Shown: positions 1 to 3,523 of the stretch, one piece after another | Layout: each line of letters begins with the position of its first letter | How positions within the stretch are numbered: the stretch's first letter is position 1 | Assembly (NCBI GenBank): GCA_947631805.1 | Contig: CANRNA010000123.1 | Coordinates: 1 to 5,767 of the forward strand | DNA length: 5,767 nucleotides | From: an uncultured Oscillospiraceae bacterium | Lineage (GTDB): Bacteria > Bacillota > Clostridia > Oscillospirales > Oscillospiraceae | Direction of reading: 5' to 3' | Notes under the pieces: generated by a model | What the model saw: only the letters and a program-made list of their open reading frames with translations | The model's database searches: none | What the model was told of the DNA's origin: nothing | Translations under genes and position numbers: made by a program

Positions 1-30
1 CCCTTCCGTCGGTCAGAGGTCTTTCGCCGC

Positions 31-1038
31 TCACGCCGCGGCGTCCAGCATGGAGCTGATGAATATCCCATACCCCCTGGTGGGGTCGTTGACCAGCACA
101 TGCGTCACCGCGCCCACCAGCTTTCCGTCCTGGATGATGGGGCTGCCGCTCATGCCCTGGACGATGCCGCCTGTCCTGGCCAGCAGGTCCGGGTCCGTCA
201 CATGGACCACCAGGTCCCGGCCGCTCCCGGCGGCGATGCCGGTGCGGGATATCTCCACGTCGTACTCCTCTATCTCCTGCCCGGCCACGCAGGCCAGCAC
301 AGTGGCCGGGCCCTTGTGCACATCCTCCGGCCCGCCCACGGGCATGGGGGAGCGCAGCGTGCCCAGGCTGCCGGTGATGACGCCGAAGATGCCCCGGGCG
401 GTGTTGCTGTTGATGCACCCTATCACGGCCCCAGGGTCAAAGCTGCCCGCCAGCTCCCCCGGAGAACCGGCCGCGCCCCGCTTCACGTCCACGATCTGGG
501 CCCGGCACACGTCGCCCTCCGCCACCGGAAGCAACACGCCCGTCTCCACATCGTTCACGCCGTGGCCCAGGGCCCCGAAGGCCCCTGTGTCCGGGTCTAT
601 ATACGTCACCGTGCCGATGCCCGCCACGCCGTCCCGCAGCCACAGTCCCAGGCGCAGGCCGCCGTTCGTCTCCCGGGCGGGGCACACGTCAAAGCTCCTG
701 GTCCTGCCATCCCGCTGGACCGTGACCCTGGCCGGGCCCCCGTCCAGCCGCTCCACGGCCCCGATGAGCTCCGCGGCGCTCTCCACCGACTGGCCGTCCA
801 CGGCCAGGATGATGTCGCCGCTTTTCAGCCCCGCGTCTCCGGCGGGACGCACGGTCCCGTCCGCCGTCTGTACCTCGGTGACGCCCGCCACCAGCACGCC
901 CTTCATCTGCATCTGTATGCCAACTGTCTCTCCCACGGGGATGAGCGCCCCGTCCGCGTAAGCCGTCACCGTACAGACGGCCGTCATTATCCACACGGCG
1001 GCTATCATCCGCAGCCGCGCAAACCATCGCTTTCCCAT
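31..1038 (-). CDS. spoIVB: SpoIVB-type serine peptidase (family S55) with PDZ domain, short form
   Basis: This 335-residue protein resembles SpoIVB, the peptidase secreted by the forespore that triggers pro-sigma-K processing through SpoIVFA. An N-terminal signal-like segment (KRWFARLR, then a hydrophobic stretch to about residue 25) ends in AYA|DG, a plausible signal peptidase I site. A PDZ domain spans about residues 47-120, with a GLKSGDIILAVDG core. The S55 domain follows. By alignment from memory with the B. subtilis triad (His236, Asp363, Ser378), the catalytic residues should be H159 in GALGHG, D282 in VTDPDLL and S297 in GGIVQGMSGSPI; the 15-residue Asp-Ser spacing is kept. The C-terminus has the family signature VTHVLVNDPTRGYGI. 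The ATG is preceded by GGGAGG with a 6-nt spacer. B. subtilis SpoIVB has about 426 residues; this one lacks most of the region between the membrane segment and the PDZ domain. It could be an accessory paralogue rather than the recN-spoIVB-spo0A copy. Family assignment is firm; the exact sporulation role is inferred. Confidence 0.93.
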   Translation of the reverse strand: MGKRWFARLRMIAAVWIMTAVCTVTAYADGALIPVGETVGIQMQMKGVLVAGVTEVQTADGTVRPAGDAGLKSGDIILAVDGQSVESAAELIGAVERLDGGPARVTVQRDGRTRSFDVCPARETNGGLRLGLWLRDGVAGIGTVTYIDPDTGAFGALGHGVNDVETGVLLPVAEGDVCRAQIVDVKRGAAGSPGELAGSFDPGAVIGCINSNTARGIFGVITGSLGTLRSPMPVGGPEDVHKGPATVLACVAGQEIEEYDVEISRTGIAAGSGRDLVVHVTDPDLLARTGGIVQGMSGSPIIQDGKLVGAVTHVLVNDPTRGYGIFISSMLDAAA

Positions 1039-1044
1039 ATATAT

Positions 1045-1050
1045 CCTCCC
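1045..1050 (-). promoter_or_regulatory. Ribosome binding site of the spoIVB-type gene
   Basis: GGGAGG stands 6 nt (ATATAT) before the ATG at 1038. It is a strong match to the 16S anti-Shine-Dalgarno and supports this start over alternative upstream starts in other frames. Confidence 0.85.
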
Positions 1051-1061
1051 GTCTTTCTGCC

Positions 1062-1090
1062 GGCCCTTTCAGTATGCGAGAAAGCGGGCC
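1062..1090 (-). other. Hairpin in the spoIVB leader, just upstream of the ribosome binding site
   Basis: On the minus strand GGCCC (1090-1086) pairs with GGGCC (1066-1062), and TTTC (1083-1080) pairs with GAAA (1070-1067). A two-base GC bulge sits on the 5' side and the loop is TCGCATACT. No T-run follows, so this is not an intrinsic terminator. It lies 11 nt before the GGGAGG ribosome binding site and could influence translation. Pairing is visible in the sequence; a function is not. Confidence 0.4.
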
Positions 1091-1151
1091 ATAAAACCGC
1101 GCTAAAATATCTCTTTGCTTCCACCTGCCCGCCGGACCGCGCCGCCGGGCC

Positions 1152-1180
1152 TTTTGACGGACAAAGACAATTTTTGACGA
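1152..1180 (+). repeat. Tandem TTTTGACG direct repeats, 20-bp pitch (candidate operator)
   Basis: TTTTGACGG at 1152-1160 and TTTTGACGA at 1172-1180 are in the same orientation and start exactly 20 bp apart, about two helical turns, so both would face the same side of the DNA. Each contains a 6-of-7 match to the Spo0A box TGNCGAA (TGACGGA and TGACGAT). A Spo0A site upstream of a sporulation gene would make sense, but no match is perfect and the repeats lie downstream of the better promoter candidate. Confidence 0.35.
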
Positions 1181-1286
1181 TCGCTCCGGCCTCTCCACAT
1201 CTTTTTATATCCTTTCCCGGCGGTGGGAAAATAGCATGGCAATTTTTGCGCCGCGTCTGGGAATAAATAACCATAATTCAGTATTT

Positions 1287-1314
1287 ATTATATTATGTAA
1301 TCTATATTGCGCAA
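1287..1314 (-). promoter_or_regulatory. Candidate sigma-A-type promoter for the spoIVB transcription unit
   Basis: A perfect TATAAT -10 box (1292-1287) lies 16 bp from a weak -35, TTGCGC (1314-1309), inside the AT-rich stretch between the terminator of the upstream gene and the spoIVB leader. The start would be near 1280, giving a leader of about 240 nt. The -35 overlaps the T-tract of the preceding terminator. B. subtilis spoIVB is driven by sigma-F and sigma-G; this box does not show their -35 motif, so the real promoter could be elsewhere. Confidence 0.45.
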
Positions 1315-1343
1315 AAACAGGCATGGCCGAAGCCATGCCTGTT
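1313..1343 (-). terminator. Intrinsic terminator of the M13 peptidase gene
   Basis: On the minus strand a perfect 11-bp stem, ACAGGCATGGC with GCCATGCCTGT, extends to 12 bp with one more A-T pair. It is capped by the very stable C(TTCG)G tetraloop and runs into TTTTT then G. It begins about 27 nt after the TAA at 1371. The T-run is short because its first two bases are also part of the stem. No gene on the plus strand could use it. Confidence 0.9.
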
Positions 1344-1370
1344 CGTTTTGTTCCTGTATCTGCTCTTGAC

Positions 1371-3398
1371 TTACCAGATGCCGACACGGTCCTCGGGGGC
1401 CACATACATGCCGTCGCCCTCCTGGACGTCAAAGGCCGTATAGAAGGCGTCGGTGAGGCTGGCCACCGCGTTGGCCCTGACAGCGTCGGGGGAGTGAGAG
1501 TCGATGCGGATCAGGTAATCGAAATACTCCGGAGACTCCTTCATGGCCCACACACGGGCCCAGGCGGAGAACAGCTCCCGCAGGTCCTCCGGGTCGTCGC
1601 CGCACAGCTCCGAGACGCAGTGGAGGCCGCCCAGGTCGGCGATGTTCTCGGTGAGGGTCAAATTCCCGTTGACGGTGACGCCGTCCAGCACCTCGTAGTT
1701 GTCGTAGAACGCGACGATCTCCTCCTGGAGGGCCGTGAAGGCGGCGAAGTCCTCCTCCGTCCACCACATGTTCAGGTTGCCGTTTTCATCGAAGTTAGCG
1801 CCGGAGCTGTCAAAGGCGTGGGTCAGCTCGTGGCCGATGACCGCGCCGATGGCGCCCAGATGGGCCGCCCGGCTGTCCTCCGGGTCAAAGAAGGAGCCAC
1901 GAAGGATACCGGCGGGGAACACGATCTCGTTGGCGCTGGGGTTATAATAGGCGTTCACGGTCTGGGGCGTCATATCCCAGGCGGTCTTGTCCACCTCCTG
2001 GCCCACCAGGCTCAGGCCGTAGGCGGTGGCGGCCCGGTACATATTCAGCTGGTTTTCGATAAGGCTCCCGCCGTCCGCCGGGGACACATACTCCACGTCG
2101 TCCAGATAGGCCACGAAGTCATAGCTGTCGGGATAGCCTATCTTCACGGTCATGGTGTCCAGCTTCTTCTTGGCGGCGGCCTTGGTCTCGTCGCTCATCC
2201 AGTCCAGCTCGTCGATACGCCCGGAGAACCAGTCCAAAATCTCGTTGACGATCTCAAGCACTTCCTGCTTGCTCTCCTCAGGGAAAAACTTCTCCACGTA
2301 TATCTTGGCAAAATCCCACTCCAGATCGGCCTGGACCGCGTCCTTGGCCGCCTCGGGCAGCTCCTTGGGGGTGACGCCGTTCATGGCGGCGGAGAAATCC
2401 AGCGCCGCCTGCCGGAAGTCCATGGTCAGATAGGAGGCCATATCCTTCAGCAGCGTGGCGGTGGAGAAGTCCTTCAGCACAGGCAGATTGTCCTCGGTGA
2501 GCACCTGGCCGATGGCCTCCAGCTGGCCCGGGTCCACCACCAGGGTCTGCTCAACGCCGCTCACGCCGAACTTCTCCAGCACCGGCTCCATATCGACGGT
2601 GGGCAGCAGCGCGGCCACGTCGTCCATGCTCATGGGGATGTACGCCTTGGAATAGTCGTACATATCCTCCTGGGCCAGCGTGGACGCGGCAAGCTCCGTC
2701 TGCAGGGCGAATACGCTCTCCGTCTTCTCGGCGGCCTCCTCCTCGCTCAGACCGTACAGCACGAACAGCTCGGTGACGAACTGCTTATACAGGTCCCAGT
2801 AGGGGGACATGCTCTCGTCCTCCAAATACTCCTTGCCCAGTCCCAGGTCGGCCTGGCCCACAAAGACGGTGTAGTGGGTGGAGTCATACAGGTCCGGCCC
2901 CGGAGAGAAGGACAGCATGCTCGCAAAGCCCACCTCGCCGCACAGAGTGGCCAGAGCCTCTATGTATTCCTGCACGGTCTGGGCCTGGTCGATGCCGTCA
3001 AAATAGGGCTGCAAAGGCTCGATGCCGACGGCGTTGCGGCTGTCCTCGTCCACATAGGACAGGTACAGGTCCGCTATTTTCTGCTCGGGGGTGCCCTTCT
3101 CGTACGTACCGGCGTTGGCGACGCACTCGTCCACGATCTCGCTCAGCGCCTCGGATATGCGCAGATCGTTCTCGGTGAAGCCGTCCCAGGCCGCGTAGCC
3201 CACCGGTATCTCCACCTCATGCAGGGTGTCGAAGTTCACATACCCATACAGGTCATCCTCCGGCTCGGGCCTGGTCTCCGGCAGGAAGTCCAGCACCTCG
3301 GCAGCGTCCTCTTCCCCCTCGGCGGCAAAGGCCGTGCCGCAGCAGCCCAGCGCCAGCAGCGCCGCCAGAACAAGGGACAGTATACGTTTTCCTCTCAT
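1371..3398 (-). CDS. Secreted M13-family (neprilysin/PepO-like) zinc endopeptidase
   Basis: This 675-residue protein is a complete M13 metallopeptidase, a family that cleaves peptides outside the cytoplasm. Residues 1-26 form a signal peptide (MRGKR, hydrophobic core, then AFA|AE). The mainly helical N-terminal M13 domain begins near residue 48 (DDLYGYVNFDTL) and runs to about 420. The catalytic domain follows: substrate-binding NAYYNP at 482-487, zinc motif HELTH at 523-527 (H523 and H527 ligands, E524 catalytic), ENIADLGG with third ligand E584 and D588, then SHSPDAVRAN with H635 and R641 matching the transition-state and substrate-binding His/Arg of neprilysin, and the typical C-terminal IW. 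Length fits the family. The ATG has AAAGGA 7 nt upstream. The protein is strongly acidic. C594 and C599 sit shortly after the zinc ligand. ALGC at 16-19 is a poor lipobox, so a soluble secreted form is likelier than a lipoprotein. The gene has its own promoter and terminator. The natural substrate cannot be read from the sequence. Confidence 0.96.
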   Translation of the reverse strand: MRGKRILSLVLAALLALGCCGTAFAAEGEEDAAEVLDFLPETRPEPEDDLYGYVNFDTLHEVEIPVGYAAWDGFTENDLRISEALSEIVDECVANAGTYEKGTPEQKIADLYLSYVDEDSRNAVGIEPLQPYFDGIDQAQTVQEYIEALATLCGEVGFASMLSFSPGPDLYDSTHYTVFVGQADLGLGKEYLEDESMSPYWDLYKQFVTELFVLYGLSEEEAAEKTESVFALQTELAASTLAQEDMYDYSKAYIPMSMDDVAALLPTVDMEPVLEKFGVSGVEQTLVVDPGQLEAIGQVLTEDNLPVLKDFSTATLLKDMASYLTMDFRQAALDFSAAMNGVTPKELPEAAKDAVQADLEWDFAKIYVEKFFPEESKQEVLEIVNEILDWFSGRIDELDWMSDETKAAAKKKLDTMTVKIGYPDSYDFVAYLDDVEYVSPADGGSLIENQLNMYRAATAYGLSLVGQEVDKTAWDMTPQTVNAYYNPSANEIVFPAGILRGSFFDPEDSRAAHLGAIGAVIGHELTHAFDSSGANFDENGNLNMWWTEEDFAAFTALQEEIVAFYDNYEVLDGVTVNGNLTLTENIADLGGLHCVSELCGDDPEDLRELFSAWARVWAMKESPEYFDYLIRIDSHSPDAVRANAVASLTDAFYTAFDVQEGDGMYVAPEDRVGIW

Positions 3399-3405
3399 CT
3401 TAACA

Positions 3406-3411
3406 TCCTTT
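3406..3411 (-). promoter_or_regulatory. Ribosome binding site of the M13 peptidase gene
   Basis: AAAGGA lies 7 nt (TGTTAAG) before the ATG at 3398. A perfect 7-bp GC hairpin ends only two bases upstream of it, so access to this site may depend on local structure. Confidence 0.8.
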
Positions 3412-3413
3412 CC

Positions 3414-3431
3414 GCGGCGGTCTCCCGCCGC
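3414..3431 (-). other. GNRA-capped leader hairpin abutting the M13 ribosome binding site
   Basis: On the minus strand GCGGCGG (3431-3425), loop GAGA (3424-3421) and CCGCCGC (3420-3414) form a perfect all-GC 7-bp stem with a GNRA tetraloop. Only GG separates it from AAAGGA. It would fold in the leader RNA of the M13 gene and may affect initiation or mRNA stability. No T-run follows, so it is not a terminator. Confidence 0.55.
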
Positions 3432-3441
3432 CCGTCATAGC

Positions 3442-3463
3442 GCGGGGCCGGTATATGCCCCGC
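3442..3463 (-). other. Second GC hairpin at the 5' end of the M13 leader
   Basis: GCGGGGC (3463-3457) pairs perfectly with GCCCCGC (3448-3442) around an 8-base loop ATATACCG. With a transcription start near 3465 this stem would sit almost at the 5' end of the mRNA, where stable hairpins often slow decay. That role is inferred. Confidence 0.45.
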
Positions 3464-3471
3464 CTTTTCGG

Positions 3472-3500
3472 ATTATACTCGCATCCGCCGGAAAAAACAA
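3472..3500 (-). promoter_or_regulatory. Sigma-A-type promoter of the M13 peptidase gene
   Basis: A perfect TATAAT (3477-3472) is preceded at the ideal 17-bp spacing by TTGTTT (3500-3495), a half match to TTGACA. Transcription would start near 3465 and give a leader of about 67 nt. The promoter lies only 24 nt past the GH31 stop codon, in an AT-richer patch between GC-rich genes. Confidence 0.65.
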
Positions 3501-3523
3501 TAACAACAATAATTCTACCCGCC

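Larger units (their letters stand above)
1039..1312 (-). other. Long 5' leader / intergenic region upstream of spoIVB
   Basis: About 270 nt separate the M13 terminator from the spoIVB start. Its upstream end (1261-1308) is very AT-rich, 41 of 48 bases, and carries a candidate promoter. The rest is GC-rich and would be a leader of about 240 nt. Within it are a TTTCCC/GGGAAA inverted repeat (1213-1230), two TTTTGACG direct repeats (1152-1180), a 32-codon open frame with a plausible ribosome binding site (1200-1102), and a hairpin just before the ribosome binding site (1062-1090). I do not recognise a known riboswitch or T-box. Confidence 0.5.

Noticed and set aside
1..30. Start signals of a further gene downstream of spoIVB
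   Set aside because: GGAAGGG at 7-1 on the minus strand could be a ribosome binding site, but the sequence ends there and no start codon or terminator is visible.
689..1198. Minus-strand frame with a GTG start in the leader, running into spoIVB out of frame
   Set aside because: No known domain, an Arg/Gly-rich product, and it overlaps the well-supported spoIVB reading frame.
50..1266. Long plus-strand open frames opposite the spoIVB-type gene
   Set aside because: They are antisense shadows of a GC-rich gene, with low-complexity Pro/Arg/Ala/Ser/His products and no family signature. The minus-strand frame carries the complete S55 and PDZ motifs.
3339..3398. Lipobox in the M13 signal peptide
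   Set aside because: ALGC lacks the usual Leu/Val/Ile at -3, and a good signal peptidase I site (AFA|AE) lies a few residues later.
1236..3440. A 734-codon open frame on the plus strand, antisense to the whole M13 gene
   Set aside because: Its codons lie exactly opposite those of the M13 gene, so it stays open simply because the sense strand avoids TTA, CTA and TCA codons. It runs through the terminator, lacks a convincing ribosome binding site, and its His/Gly/Val/Leu-rich product is not recognisable, while the sense frame is a full M13 enzyme.
3442..3470. Plus-strand intrinsic terminator (GCGGGGC hairpin followed by CTTTTC)
   Set aside because: There is no plus-strand gene to terminate, the T-run is short, and the same hairpin is better explained as part of the M13 leader on the minus strand.
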